Notes under the pieces: generated by a model
What the model was told of the DNA's origin: nothing
Databases searched by the model: none
The model's input: only the letters and a program-made list of their open reading frames with translations
Position numbers and translations under genes: made by a program
Assembly: GCA_030620095.1 (NCBI GenBank)
Contig: JAUTXW010000326.1
Location: 1,759,501 to 1,823,500, forward strand
DNA length: 64,000 nt
Direction: 5' to 3'
Origin: Kuschelorhynchus macadamiae
Taxonomy: Eukaryota; Arthropoda; Insecta; Coleoptera; Curculionidae
Shown: in pieces, positions 32,636 through 48,781 of the stretch
Layout of the letters: every line of letters begins with the position of its first letter
Numbering within the stretch: position 1 is the stretch's first letter

Positions 32636-34678
32636 CTTGCAGTTTTTGGAACCTTTTTGAAAAAAAAAACCTTCTAATGAAATGAGAATAAATGTACTAA
32701 CACTTCTAAAAAGTATTTAAACTAATCATTCAAATGAATATAAGTTTATCGGCGTATCTTAAAAAATATCGAAAACAAGGGGGTGGAACTTCTACGTGCG
32801 GCACCCTATATACACATTTTCCAGATCATCTCATTTATCATAATTTTATTATATGATGGTCTTGAATTAATTGAAACTGATTTTGTGCTATTGACATAAT
32901 GTTATTAGCTCTTAATTCGGGTGTCAACTAAAAATAAACTTGATTTTTTATAAAGTGATATTAAGCTATTAGTTTAAGTAGCTTTAAGCAAAAAAATGTA
33001 TACTTACTTTTTTTAGCAACCAACTGAGTATTGGGACGGTCTTGACAAATACACAAACCCAATAAATTTCATTATTAAAGACAGTTATCTGCTTATGGAT
33101 TCGTGTGCGCCCAGAAAAAATAGGTGACCCAAACATATTGGTAAAAATCAGATAAATGTGTGTCAAATATAAAAATTAATTTGCTCAGTTAATGAAATAT
33201 AAATTCAAAATTATGCTGGCAATCCATCTACCTAAATTATGTTCATACCAAAAAATGCGATTCGTCGTCAAAAGACAACCAAGGTACTTACTACTTAGTT
33301 ATTTACGTTCAACTCCAAATGAAAATACTCAGTAATCTGGCTTCTACTCTATCCCTTGCAATAAGTCGTTTTTTAACCAAAAAAAATATCATAATATCTA
33401 ACAAAGTATAGTAGCTTGGTAATACCTGCAAGGTAAAATATTAAATTTCAGCTTCTCAGACAAAGAATAAATTTATTTACAAGAAAGAAAATAGAATTGT
33501 TTTTTGTAAGAACTTTTACTTCCCTTCTAGTGAGATCAAGAATATAGAAAAGTATGTCTATGTATGTATTATGGATCCTATCAAATAACCTCACAAATAT
33601 AATATAAGTGATTTATTAATAAGTAACTTTCCGGTAAAGGTTATTTTAACCATTTTTATAACATTATATAAAAATATTATATTATATATAAATATTGATA
33701 TTTTTATGTTTCTTTTGTTTGTTATTTTTTTTACCGATATTTTCTATTTTAACAAATGTTCTGATTATCTATTATTAATCTAGTTATATGAGAATTTTTT
33801 TTAAACTGACAGTGCTCTTTTATTGCGGAGTAAAACTACCTGAAGCTAGTTTGTGTGATAGAAGCCGAAATTTATAAAATTGATGCGATTTAATCCCAAG
33901 AGCCACGATTTTTTAATTATTTGAAAGCATTTTTCAGTAAAAAATTTCAGGGTATTTAAAATTAAAGTTTTTCAGTATTATTTTAAGTAGTATCACTAAT
34001 TTATTAATGTCCGACTACTTTATTATCAAGAAGTAATGACATTATGTCATAGTCAGTTAAATAAGAAATACCCAAGGGCATTATTATAGAAAAATAACGC
34101 CCTATGGTATTAAAAAAAATAATTTGGTATATTATTATTACAACTAGATTTTTCTCAAATTAATATTTTACATACTCGGACATTAAACGTTAAAGGCACC
34201 ACGGGTATTAGCTTTATAATACCCTTGATATCTTAATAACTATATTATTACCGCAAAATATCATAACGGTAGTAGAGGTGCGTTTCATAATGATCTGCTA
34301 AAGAAATAAGTGCTTTTGTAACTTATTATATAGATGCAAATACCGATTATACTTCGCATAAACGGTCTATCAGATACTAAATAAATTCACCATTTTTAAT
34401 AATTTTATTGTCGCACAGAAGCAGGAGGTAGGTCTATTTGTTTATAAATATTTGTATGAGTAATTTAATTCGAAAGTATAAAACTGCTACATACTGGCAA
34501 AACTAGCCGTGAAATTATGCCCTGCTACGGGAAAATCTCTCGATGGATCTCCACTATAAGTAGTATATATATCTTTGATAGCAGATTTTCGAATATTCGC
34601 CAATATTATAAGACCAATATAATAGTGTATTATTTTTTATTAATAATAAATTAATATTTATCACAGGAATTCTGTAGT
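32636..34678. other. Non-coding spacer 3' of Osiris gene 2
   Basis: AT-rich. A small hairpin at about 34075-34110 ('gggcattatt...aataacgccc') is the only structure noted. No gene is supported. Confidence 0.45.
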
Positions 34679-37600
34679 TCAGTTTTGGGTTTGAGCATAT
34701 CCATTATAAGCCATTTGCATGCTTTCAATTTCATCAGAACGAGCAGCTGCGAAGTGATGATTGGGATCATAAGCTTCATGTATAATTTGGGGCTTTGGGT
34801 GATCGCCACTTATTTTAGAACATAGTTTCCATACAGCCATAGCTAAGGTGGTGACGAAGGATACAAATGATAATTGTATAGCGTTCCATGTCTTAAGACT
34901 TAGTAACCCGAGAGCAAGAGGAATCAGAGTCATCGCTTTGATCAAGATGAAAATGAGGATTGGAACGAATATTTTCTTGATTTTTGATTTTTTGCGAGCT
35001 GAAAAAAAAAATAAAAAAATGGAATTATTATTTTTTAGGATCACCTAGATCTAGGCATTTCTATATCTTAAATTTTGAAAATGTTTATTTGTTTTTATTT
35101 GTGAAACTATTCCTATTGAAGTTTAACACAAATTTAGAAACTTATTTTAAACTACTAGTAAAAACTACACTTTCTTCAACACCCAGGATAGTTCTGATTT
35201 TAAAAATTTAAGGGGTAAATTATGTGTGTTTCCTTAAAAATGTTATATCCACGTCTCTTTTGGAAAAGAAAACTTTTTTTATATAATGTCCCGTAATTTA
35301 GATTAACAAATAATAAAATAAAACTTTCTTAAAGTATTCTTTTAAATACAGGACTAAATAAAACAAATTTAGTTTCGTTACTTTCAGTCATAGTTTCCTG
35401 TATTTGGTGTTTGGGAAAACAGATTAAATATTAATAACCTGGAAAGAGGTCTTAATTGGGAGTACTATCCAGATTAAAGCAAGGCACGTGTGTGTAATAA
35501 TCCTTAGTTATTGCGGTTTCTGGTTGAGCATTTTTTATTATTTTATTTTTTATTTGGTTTAATGTAGATCTTTTTAATTGAAAAAATTATCATTACTCAT
35601 AATTATGCTTAGTTACCAAATTGTTGTTTGTCTCTAAGGGTACCACAAATATGATCAAATAGATATTTTTTTTTAATTTCAAATGTTTAACTTTTACAGC
35701 ATATAGTGTGAAATTAAATATGCTTTTATTTGGCTATTTTTTTTTCTAATCGAGAAAACGCCGTAACCTGGTGTAACGTCAACGTCTACGCGTGCATGAA
35801 TGCAACGTACAATTCACTAATCTGTACAATGGCCACAAAATCCAAATTGAATGTGGCTTCGCCCAACATTATCAAGATTTAACTTATTATTATTTACGCT
35901 AATCAAGATTTATTATATCACTTTCTTTTTACTTTTCAGACACAATAATATGAAGTGAGAAATCATTTTGCAAGGCTGATACTAGTGCAACATTGATCAG
36001 CTCACGTGTGTAAAATAGAGCCTATTTGAGAAAGTGTCAGAAACATGTATAGAGTCAAGTAAATGTCGAGAAAGTCTCAAATGCACTCATAGAAAAAGTA
36101 TAGTATGTACCACGTTTGAAAATCGCTTTTCAAATTATTGTGATCAAACCATTATAGTCCTTTAAAGAGTACTAATGAAAAAATAAAATACATAAAAAAA
36201 TAGTGAAAAATGATGGATTTTGAAAATATTTTCCGGCGTCAAATTGATATCTAAGCTGGTTCAAATGTTATTAACAACAAACTGACAAAATTTCTCTAAT
36301 ATAATAAATAAGTGGTGGAACTCATAGTATAGCATATAGAAAAACGGCAATTAATATTATAGACGGAATAAACACAAACTAATGTATGTCGCTTAAAAAT
36401 GATCTATTGCTAAAGATACAAAATTTCTCGAGAGCGTGTTTAGTGGTATCTTTGAAATGAGAACTTTTTAATTTTCATTTTATGATTCGATATTAAGATG
36501 AATTTATTTAACTGTTCTGTTGTAAAGTGCGCCACGTGCAACAAAAATGTATTAAAAAAAAGTTTTTATCTGAGAGAAAATAACGGAGACATGGAAACAT
36601 AGGATAGGATTTTCGAAACAAAAAATTAACCAAATTTAAAAAAAAACTGTTATTTGCGATATTGATAAATTTAGTTATCTATAAATATTGCATAATGGCT
36701 AAAAATAAAATTTCCCGTTATTTCATTGTTTACCTTGTACTTCACTTCCACTTCCAAATCTCAGTTTGAATCCATATTCTTCGTTATCTAAATTTCTGCC
36801 CGTCAAGGTTACTGTTGAACTAGTAATTGGTAATTTAAAGGTAATATCATTTGTTTTGATGTAGTTCTGGATAAAATCTTGGACAGAGATATCGTTGCTC
36901 CTTCCGGAAGTAGATTTAATTTCTAAATCACTTCCTACCTGGAATTTTTATATTTATCAAATTTCTCATTTTGAAAGTTCCCGAAAAATGAGATTATTAA
37001 GTAAGAATAAACAATTTTAAAATAGTAAAACCTCTAGATACTGAAAATACGTATGCAACAGAAACTTAAGGCAATTATCTTAAACTCTTATTAAACAAAT
37101 TATTATACAGACTGTATACAAATGTTTAAGTAAATACGACATATTCCAAGTTGGATAAATACCAGAAAGAATATATATAGACGATATTTTAAACGTCCTA
37201 TATTCCAAATTTAAAAAAAATATGTTATGATGTTATAATATAAGGCAAAATTTTGATATTTATAACCTACGACTAATAATTGTAAAAATGTCGCTTTTTT
37301 ATCTGACTTTGTTATAACAATAGTTCAGATATATTTTTGTTTCTCGATATGCCTGTTTGTTAAAATTGGTAAAATAAAGAAGTTTTAAAATAAATAAATA
37401 AATGGAACTATATCCACTCTAATTCTTCTTTGCTCATTGTAGTAAACGTAATCTACAGAGAGATCAAAATCTGACCTACTAATACATTGACATGGGATTA
37501 TGGCGGTTATCTCAAGTTTTTTCTGATACTTGAATGTGTTCGTCTATATACCGAGGTAAGCAATATTTACGTATTTTATAGCTCTATTTTCTGAATTATT

Positions 37601-38268
37601 GCTGTTTTGATCGCCTTTTATGACATATTAAAATAAGAATAATAACACATATGCTTTAGTATTTAGGATATATTTTTGAAGCTTCCGTTTTGGCAGTTTT
37701 ACTTAAAAGAGTTGCTAATTTTCAAAAAAAAATATCTCTCATGGTCATAAATATTAAAAATGGCGAAATCGTCCAGAGGCAGATACTAGACGAATAATGT
37801 GGGAAGCTAAATAAACAAAAATACCTTCTTCAGAATATTAGACCCATTGAAAATATTTTAATCTTAACATATTAAGCACGAATATAAGTTGTAATAATGG
37901 GTTTCCATAACTTTATAAAATGTAGAACGGACAACACATATTCTTATTAGGAAATTAAAAATTACATTTGTAAGTAGGTAGTTATACATGATTAAAAATT
38001 TTTTAAATTATGTTTTAAACTGAACAAAAACATATTTAGGAAAATGTCATGTAGATATATACTATAAAATTAAAACCGACGCGACGTCCTGAAAGAGAAC
38101 ATAGTTTTACTAACTTAAGATAACTTTCCAAGAAGTTCTAGAAAAAAAATATGTAAAACTACCCATAAATATTACTTGAAGAAGATTATCCCAAGACGAT
38201 GTTTCAATTTTAGGTGCTGCACTGCACACCCCAACAAAGCAAATCACTACCGCAACACAGATCTTCAT
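34679..38268 (-). CDS. Osiris family protein (DUF1676), gene 2, three exons, 205 aa
   Basis: Exons on the minus strand are 38268-38176 (31 codons), 36938-36734 and 34998-34679. Splice sites are GT-AG and phases match gene 1 (phase 0, then phase 1). The signal peptide is MKICVAVVICFVGVCSA. The variable region (32-99) contains VTLTGRNLDNEEYGFKLRF, clearly related to VVLNGRNLENGEFDVKLRL in gene 1. ARKKSKIKK (100-108) precedes the hydrophobic DUF1676 core with TLIPLALGLLSLKTWNA, nearly the same as gene 1. The C-terminus is QMAYNGYAQ, an AQxLAY variant. The intron that splits gene 1 after KLC.K is absent here, and so is the His-rich stretch. Likely a tandem paralogue of gene 1. Function is inferred from the family. 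Confidence 0.9.
34999..36733 (-). other. Intron 2 of Osiris gene 2
   Basis: CAAG|GTAAAC to TTTTTCAG|CT, phase 1. Nothing else recognised in 1.7 kb. Confidence 0.8.
36939..38175 (-). other. Intron 1 of Osiris gene 2
   Basis: CTTCAA|GTAATA to ATTCCAG|GTAGG, phase 0. No other feature recognised. Confidence 0.8.
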
Positions 38269-38296
38269 TTTTTTTCAATTATGATGTTACTACACT

Positions 38297-38337
38297 ACTG
38301 AATGAATTATCGAACACACCCTTAATATGTATTTATA
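38297..38337 (-). promoter_or_regulatory. Candidate core promoter of Osiris gene 2
   Basis: A TATAAATA box (38337-38330) followed 38 bp further by TTCAGT (38302-38297), which fits the arthropod initiator TCAGT. About 30 bp of 5' UTR would precede the ATG at 38268. Sequence prediction only. Confidence 0.5.
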
Positions 38338-39329
38338 CTGCAGTTAAAGTAGGGGATAATAATTTCATATGCGTACCATATATGAATTATTAATGTTATA
38401 GTAAACCATTTTCTAGTCTATATAAGCAAATTCTGTAATGCTAAGGATGTTCCAAGAAAGGATGTAAAGATGTTTAAAATGTGAACCTAATAGATATGCA
38501 GCAGGTATTGTGAGGAGAAACACGGGAACATGAAAATATTCTGCCGGTATTACTTTCATTTGATTTGCATCAGTTTTTTATTGATGGCAGTAGGTTAAAT
38601 AGGTATTCAGGTTTGTAGTTTTGAATCATAGAGATCAGGCTTGAGCCTAAAATATTTAAACCTCAGATTAAATACAGTGATTTTGTCTACAGGTAAAGAG
38701 CTCCTTATTTGGTCATTTTCTTCTTGGGGTTTGAAAATTGTGTTAGCTTAGTAATTTCGCCTCACTTGACGTTTAAATCATACGATTTTTTTACTTTTGG
38801 GCGTTTATCCTCAAAACTCATTGATAAATAATAGTCTAATAATCAATGCTTACGAAGATCTACAGGGAAATAAAGCTTAACCTTAAAAAAAAAACAAAAA
38901 TGTTGTTTTGCGTAAAAAGAATATCTTGTTTAAAATTTTCTCTCAAAAGTACAAAAATTAAATATGTTTTGAATTAAGCTCCAAGCAGAAATACAAGATT
39001 TCGTTACAAAATCTAAAATAAAGAGTATCAGTTTTATAACATTACTTTTTACAGTCTTTATATTCTCAAGCACATCTTTATTCAGAATACGTACTAGTTT
39101 CTAACATAATTATGACATCTAACGATGCACTTGCCAATATTTTTATCACAGTACAAGATAATAAGTCGGTGGTCTGTGGTCTTTATTTCATAATATAAAT
39201 ATAAAATCATTTAATGCAAAATAATTCTTATCAAAATGCTATGTATTGAGTACAGAATTTTTATAATAAGTGTTACGGGGATGGTCAAGTATCATACCGC
39301 TACGTCATGGAACAATTTAGCGTGAAATT
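38338..39329. other. Upstream spacer of Osiris gene 2
   Basis: No gene or repeat recognised. Confidence 0.4.
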
Positions 39330-40110
39330 TGAAAGAGTACCAACAACTCGGATGGCAGTCTGCAACGTAATAAAAAAGAACTAGTTCTGTTTTGGACCTT
39401 AAAAAGAAAAATAAGAAATATGACCATAACGGCAGCCACAGTTTTAGTTTTTCAATCTGTAAGAGAAATTCCAGTGATGTCCCTTAGAATCGTGCTAAAC
39501 AGTAAGCAGCTGTAGAAGTAAGAACATATAATAACTCCATTTTAATCATACGTTGAAAGAGGGAGATGAAGCAGAAAGACTAGAGTTTTGTTTGTGGGTA
39601 GGAGACAAAATTTTAGGCGAAAATATTGATTTCTATAAGTATATTGTGTTTTCTGATGAATTCACATTTTCTACTAATAGAAGTGTAGCGTCTCAGCACG
39701 TCAAGTAACGGTCTCAAGAAAACCCTGAATTTAGAATAATGACGCGAAGGCAATATATTCCCACAATAATTCCTGCAATACATATTTTAGCATAAACTTA
39801 AAAATTTGTCAGAAAATGTTTTTACAACAGGGTGGTTGTCTAGCATATTACGCTCGTGAGGTAACATTAACCGCACCACCCAAGGAACCCTGACTTGACT
39901 GTGGCAGACATGTTTCTAATGAACGTTTAAAATAAAATTGTTGATGCTGCTCCAATATCAAATAATACTGAAGTGCTAAAAGGCAGAATTACCTAAGCTA
40001 TCCATTCAATATACCAGAAAAAAATCAGAAATTCATTCAGATATCTAAAGAAGCAGTTAGAAAAATGTGATCAATATGGCGGCGGAATTATTGAATTTTG
40101 ATATTTCTAT
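39330..40110 (+). pseudogene. Mariner-superfamily transposase remnant
   Basis: Plus-strand fragments: HTLKEGDEAERLEFCLW at about 39550-39600, then IVFSDEFTFSTNRSV at about 39640-39690. The latter is the first catalytic Asp block, compared with LFTDEACFTRNG in the element at 53249. Near 40030-40070 a C-terminal-like piece reads FRYLKKQLEKC. Stops and frame changes occur throughout. It is a different and much older copy than the one at 52470. Confidence 0.55.
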
Positions 40111-40742
40111 CGTACTGCTTAGATTAATTCTTTCTAGCTTAATTAAATGTTTGTTTTATTTAAAATTTACGCTTGAATAAGACGTATTTTAAATTACCAT
40201 TATTTAAGAAACTAGTAGGTTCTCTGATTAAAGGTGTGCTTGAAAATATTTATTAATCTTGCAAAATGAAACATCTTACGCAAAATTACATTTTTGTATT
40301 TTTATGCTTCCTGTATAAAAAAATAATTTTTTGATAACGCACACTATTCATTTTTGAAGAAAAAACTTTTATTAAGAGAGAGAATACATGTTCTGGCATT
40401 TAAAGAACGCCTATGGAATAATATGATGCCTCGCCTGATGATTCAGGATGTGTTATCAGTTATTAAGTATAATGTAACAGTACTTTGACATTCTTGGTCT
40501 ATCGAAACATAAGAAATGAATCAATAAATCATTAAATGTGTTCCAAATTTTATTTTAAAATATCTTCAAATACTAGCGATTTTTTTTTGTTAATACCTAT
40601 TGTGTTATGAGCTCAATCCTATGCATTGTAGTTAGAAAAATTTTGTTTGCACTTAATTATGTATATTTCTATGGATTATAGTTTGTTTTGGACCCGTAAG
40701 AAATTAAGAACAAAATAAAAATATGTATCAATTTAGTGATTT

Positions 40743-41195
40743 ATATAGGTTGTTTTTGATATGCGCGTGTATTTTGATCTTGTTTTTTTGGAGGAAATTA
40801 CCGTAAATGTACAAAAATAATTATTTAATTCCTTTAGATTTCTTAATTAACAACAAATATATTTTATCAATTCGGTGAATTTTTCGGCATTTCCTTTTCT
40901 CCCAAAATATTTGAAACAATGCCGAAATATCTTGCCTAACTTTAGCACACAAAACCTATTACCACTCAATTTTAAAAATATCTTAATATAAAATTTATAC
41001 TAAGCTTAACGTTTATTTTAATACGTAAAAGTTTAGATGAACGTTTTGGTCGGCGTTTAATACTATAGCTTCAAATATTGGACCAATATGTTTCAGAATG
41101 TGTAAAATATTCCTTCTACTTGGTGAAGCCGGCACCAGATTATGCCACAAATGCCTTCAAACGTGAAATTTAATGCTGCAATGCTGGAATGAAGA
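40743..41195 (+). repeat. Dispersed repeat R4, copy 1
   Basis: About 450 bp starting 'atataggttgtttttgatat' and ending near 'aatgctgcaatgctgg'. It matches 48782-49245 at roughly 90% in the same orientation. Non-coding. Confidence 0.85.
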
Positions 41196-42014
41196 ACAAC
41201 TTGTACGCAAAAATTCTTCAACAACGTAAGTATTCATTAAATTTTTAATCCATCCCAAGTAGCACTTTTAATTACGAATACGTCATTATTATCATAAGAA
41301 TTTTCGATGAAGTAACAGGAACTTGGTGTGGCCACGTTCTGTTTAAGCTGAGACTAAGCAGTCATTACCAAAATGGGGAACAATTTTCGGGTAACTATTT
41401 CGTGAATAACATGTAACTGTGACTGTGACTATTACGTAGAGAGTTCAGCATTGCGTGGTTCTATTTAAGTAGTCGAATAGTAATAATTCACTATATTTGT
41501 TACTTCCTTATTTTTGTCTTTATTTAATCAATTTTTAATGGTTCTTTTTAATACGAACAAAACAGTTATGGTGACTACAAACACTCAAATTGAGAAAATG
41601 GTGTATAGGATACGTTATTAGTTGTTGAGGTAGGATACATACAATTTCTCTGGTGAATATGGTGATAATACTGATAATAGTCGTAACAAAATGACTTTGG
41701 TTTAAATAGTAATTCACTGCCCGTCAAAAAAAATTTTTTTTTGTTGTAACACAAATCAGAATAACATAATCTAATAGGACCTATCCAAATACGAAAATGA
41801 CAAATAGAAATTTGTAGCACGTAGGGTTTTCTTGTTAAAGTTGTAGAACCATATCAAATGTTACGATACTTAATATCTATAGAAAAAATGATTTCAGAAA
41901 ATTCTTAACCCTGTTTATTGACTAAGTTTACAGTTTTCGCCTATTAAACATACCATACATCTAAGAGAAAAGCAAACAGAAAAATATTAACTTAAAACAC
42001 TAACTAAACTTTAT
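41196..42014. other. Non-coding spacer
   Basis: Nothing recognised. Short minus-strand frames (60-81 codons) at 41535-41820 overlap each other and show no motif. Confidence 0.4.
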
Positions 42015-43690
42015 TTTTTCCGTTTATGAGGTGTCCTATCTTCTCTCTTTAAAAACCAATAGTAGTCAACCATCATGGCTGGATCCCATCGTCCTTGGTA
42101 CCGAATTTCCATTGTTCTGATATATTGGTGAAACCTTTAACCCTGCTCGGCACTAACAGCTCCCAAATTTTTAGGAAAAAATGACAGATGGGAATGGAGG
42201 AAGTGAATTTTTAATGACATTCTGGCACCAAGCGCTTTATAGGCATCTAAGAGTTCATTAACTAATTGTTCATAATTTTCATCCATATTGTTGCCTAAAA
42301 ATCCTTACTACATTAACAAAGGAATTCCATGCTCTGAGTTCCTGCCTGGTAGGCTTTTCCGTAAAATTGACATCGTCTAGCAATTTTCTGATTTGTGTCC
42401 CAATAAAAATGCCTTCTTTTAATTTGGCATCACTTAACGGGGGAAATACTTGTCTTAGGTATTTAAATCCATTATCATCTTTATTCAAAGCCTTCACAGA
42501 TTTTTCATCAGCCCAAGTTTAATGTGAAGAGGAGGCAAAAGGACATTTTTGGGGTTAACAAAAGGTATAAATTTAATATTTTGAGATTCCCGTTGAAATT
42601 CGCTTCTTTCTGGCCAAATTTTGGTTACATAATGCTGATTTATTGCACGACTGTCCCATAAACAAAGAAAACAGCAATATTTTGTAAATCCCCTCTGAAG
42701 TCTCACTAAAATCGCTATAACTTTTAAGTCCCCACATATCGGCCATTTATACCTATTGTAGTTTATTTTATACAAAATCGTGCGCATATTTTCATAATTT
42801 TCTTTCATTGCAACTGAATGGGCATCTGGTATAGAGGATTTTAAATTTCCATTATGCAATAACACAGCTTTTAAGCTAATATTTACATGAGTCTATGAAT
42901 AAGCGCCACTCACGGAGAGAATGTTCAATATCAAGTTCCTGCATTAAACTGTCTATATCAGTACACGCGCACAACGAATTTTCGATACTGTAGAATTCAG
43001 AAAACATAGCATTTATTTTTCTGAAATTCGTAATTTTTGTTTCTTTGGCCGATAGGTTCCATTCCTTAAGACGGGAATCCAGAAGTTCTGACTGTTGCTT
43101 GGATAACCCCAAACCACGTACTAAATCATTTAATTCACTTTGAACAATCAAATGTGGCTCGCCGGAACTGGGACCTGTCGTAAAATGGGATCAGTGCATT
43201 GTTCTTCTGAGATGCCTGATGATGCGTTATCACCATTATCTCCCAAATCAATAGCTTGCCCAATTTAAATGGCACTGGCAAATTTGCATCATGAGGAACA
43301 GGTCGTATGGCAGATTGCAAATTTGGATGTTCTATATTGTGCTTTCCTTTTTTGGAATAACCTTCAGTCTTTGTCAGGCAAAAATAACAATCGTCAGAAC
43401 GATTGGTGGGTTCTCGCCATACGATTGGAACTGCAAAAGGCATAATTTTTCTCTTTCCTTTCATCTACTGCACCAATGACACACTGCAACTAACACAGCA
43501 CACATGGGGAGCCCAACGCTTATCTTGATCCCCAATTAACATTAAATATTTAAAGTAGGCTTTTTACATTTTCGGAAAATGGCCTGGCTTGTGATTTCAC
43601 CAGAAATTCTCCACAAATATAACAAAATTTGTCAGGAGAAATTTTGCAACTTCGGCGCGTTTGACTCGACATTCTCACAGAAGAGTGATG
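42015..43690 (-). pseudogene. Decayed copy of a multicopy arthropod protein family of likely transposon origin
   Basis: A minus-strand series of frames belonging to one protein. It runs from MSSQTRRSCKISPDKFCYICG (43671) through IMPFAVPIVWREPTN, DDCYFC and IRPVPHDANLPVPF, then VLLPPLHIKLGLMKNL (about 42510) and MSLKIHFLHSHLSFFPKNLG, to GRWDPAMMVDYYWFLKRE near 42050. The stop is TAA at about 42015. I recognise this as a family present in many copies in arthropod genomes. I do not know its biochemical role. The paired cysteines at the N-terminus look like a zinc site. There are at least three frameshifts and an internal stop just before RFHQYI. It faces away from the transposase at 44160. Confidence 0.65.
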
Positions 43691-44159
43691 TTTAACGTTT
43701 ATTTTATGTCTAATGTTGTAAACAAACCAGTCTAGGTAATTTGTCCGTTGTGAAATGGACCCGTTTTAGCCACCCCACAATAAAATTGTTTACCTGCTAA
43801 TATAAAAGGTTCTAATTAGGCTATTAAAAAATGGTAAGTATCAGGGCTTTCCGAATATTTTTTTTTTATTATTGGGAGGGTATTTCCATTGTGAAAATAA
43901 TGAGCTGGCCAGTGTTAGAAAAATCTTGTCGGCCAGTGTATCATTAAACATCTTATTATATAGAGTGATTCTTTTTTAACGTGATGTTTAATGTGTATGC
44001 ATTTTTAATCCTTATACTCACAAAAATATACATCATATAGTCAAAAGCAGTGTTATCGTGCGGGTCACACGATTTATCAACGACAAACTTTTTAAGTTTG
44101 TTTTTCTTTTATTACGTGTAATCATATCCTCCGCATAAAATCCGGAAGATGAATTAGAT
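43691..44159. other. Spacer between two divergent transposon-like genes
   Basis: AT-rich. No inverted repeats or promoter elements were recognised. Confidence 0.4.
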
Positions 44160-45372
44160 AGACCTATGATATTTTCAAAAAAAAAGAGGATAAACATATA
44201 AATACCAGCAGTTGCAAAAATCTTTGAGCGATGTCACTTCAAAGTCAGATTTACAAGTCAGTGACAATATCAAGGAGATAGTAGCAAAAGCTTTGGGAAT
44301 CAGTAAAAGGACTGTGCAGAAAATTGTGCATGAAAAAAAGCACAATTTACTACCGAAGAAGATTAAGAAATGTACACGAAAAAAGCCAAAGATAGAAGAA
44401 TTAAGTGACAATGTAAAAATGGATGTTTGTAATGCAGTTTACGAGTTATACACATCAAAAACTAATATAACCCTATTCTAATAATAATAAATCTATTCAT
44501 ATTGGAAATTGGACTAAAATAGTCAGAATTAATAAAAATTTTGGGTTTTCGATATAAAAAGGACTGTAATCGAAGATTTTTATGCGAGTTGCCAGATATA
44601 GTAAGTCAGCGTATCCAGTTTTTAAATAAATACACGGAAAATGTTAATTCAAAGTTTAGAAAAGTGGTATTTTTAGACGAGACTTGGATATTTTCTAATG
44701 GAAGTGGTTCGAAATCTTGGCAGGACGAGTCTGTAAAAAGTGTCAAGGGAAAAAAGGCGTGCAGGTTCTTCAATAGGATTTCTCCCAGGTTCAAATTTAC
44801 TGTTTTCTTTAACATCCAAAAGTATGGACTACCATGATAATATGAACTGTGAACTGGAAAATGCATCTTATCATTCAAGAATCTTAAATAAACAACCTAC
44901 TTCATCCTGGAAGAAAAGTGATATTTATGCCTGGCTAATAAAACAAAAACAAAATCCTTTACCCAATATGCTGAAACTAGAACTTCTTTTAATGGCAAAA
45001 TCTATTAAAAAAACAACAATATATGCCTTAGATGAAATATTACGGGAAGATGGACATGAAGTTTCACGACTGCCGCCTTACCATTGCCAGTTTAACGCAA
45101 TAGAATTAATATGGGCTGGGGCAAAATCATATTACGAAAAACACGAGAACGATGGTCTTATATAAGATGAAGTGCAAATTGTTTGGCAAGATTCGTGAAA
45201 TTATATTACGCCGGAGTACTGGAAGAAATCTGTGGAACATACGGACAAATTAATATGGGATTGGTGGAATCGAGAACGAGTTCTAGATGTCGAAATAGCA
45301 CCAATGATCATTGCGCCATTTGAGGACGACTCAGAAGATGAGGACTTTTTAAGTGATTATGATATTTTTTAG
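44160..45372 (+). pseudogene. IS630/Tc1-mariner-superfamily transposase, decayed
   Basis: Three or more frames make one transposase. At 44212-44481 a helix-turn-helix region (KALGISKRTVQKIVHE) is followed by a basic segment. At 44541-44837 the block VVFLDETWIFSNGSGSKSWQD holds the first catalytic Asp. At 44740-45165 are SMDYHDNMN, ENASYHS (second site, Asp replaced by Glu) and YHCQFNAIELIW (third acidic residue, Glu). After a stop at 45163 the frame continues to an acidic tail, EDDSEDEDFLSDYDIF, ending TAG at about 45372. Residues are missing between DYHDNMN and ENASYHS. Frameshifts and the altered second site make it inactive. Confidence 0.75.
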
Positions 45373-47916
<2,544 letters not shown>

Positions 47917-48407
47917 TTGTCGCCATTGTCCTTATAAAGTCACTGTAGACCGAATCTCGTACCAGCGCCTCCTATCTCCGGAGCCTCAAGTATAAGAGGT
48001 AATAGTTTCCTTATAGTAAATAATTACTTTAATTCTTACATCTAAGATGCAGCCGAAGAATAAAAGCTGATAATAGTCAGTTTAAAGTGACATTAAACGA
48101 TAACTTTTTCTACTCTGCAACGACTCGTTTTACTTTATAGTAATACTTTATAGGAGTACAATTGCCGCCATTGTCCTTATAAAGTCACTGTAGACCGAAT
48201 CTCGTACCAGCGCCTCCTATCTCCGGAGCCTCAAGTACAAGAGGTAATATTTTCCTTATAGTAAATAATTACTGTAATTCTTACATCTAAGTTGCAGCCG
48301 AAGAATAAAGGCTGATAATAGTCAGTTTAAAGTGACATTAGACGATAACTTTTTCTACTCTGCAACGACTCGTTTTACTTTATAGTAATACTTTATAGGA
48401 GTACATT
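47917..48407 (+). repeat. Tandem duplication, 2 x 245 bp
   Basis: 'cgccattgtccttataaagt' starts at 47921 and again at 48166. The two copies end with 'actttataggagtaca'. They differ at only a few bases, so this is a recent duplication. No reading frame is conserved. Confidence 0.9.
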
Positions 48408-48781
48408 GGGACGTAATGGAGCAGTCGCTGCAAGGTTCAGGAAGGTTCTGATACCTAAAAGTTGTAAGTTAATAAACAGATTAGAAACAATAACTTTGAA
48501 AAATTACTATCATATCACTGAAAAGAAATGAAGACCTTGGAGTCAATTTCGTAAGTAGTTGCTTGGCAGTAGTAATTATATAATTACTTTACATATGAAA
48601 TTACTATAAAGTATTATTCGCAGTAACAAATACACATATGATACTTAAAAACGTGTAACCTAAAGTGTCTATTGATATATAGTAGGATTATTAGTAAAAA
48701 GGATAAGACGTAAAAACCCTTAAAGAGTAGTAGTCGAAACCAATTTAGTGCCAGCTGGGATAATACTGGATACAAGCTTGC

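Noticed and set aside
34848..35211. Plus-strand frames opposite Osiris gene 2 exon 3
   Set aside because: Shadows of the spliced minus-strand exon, without motifs.
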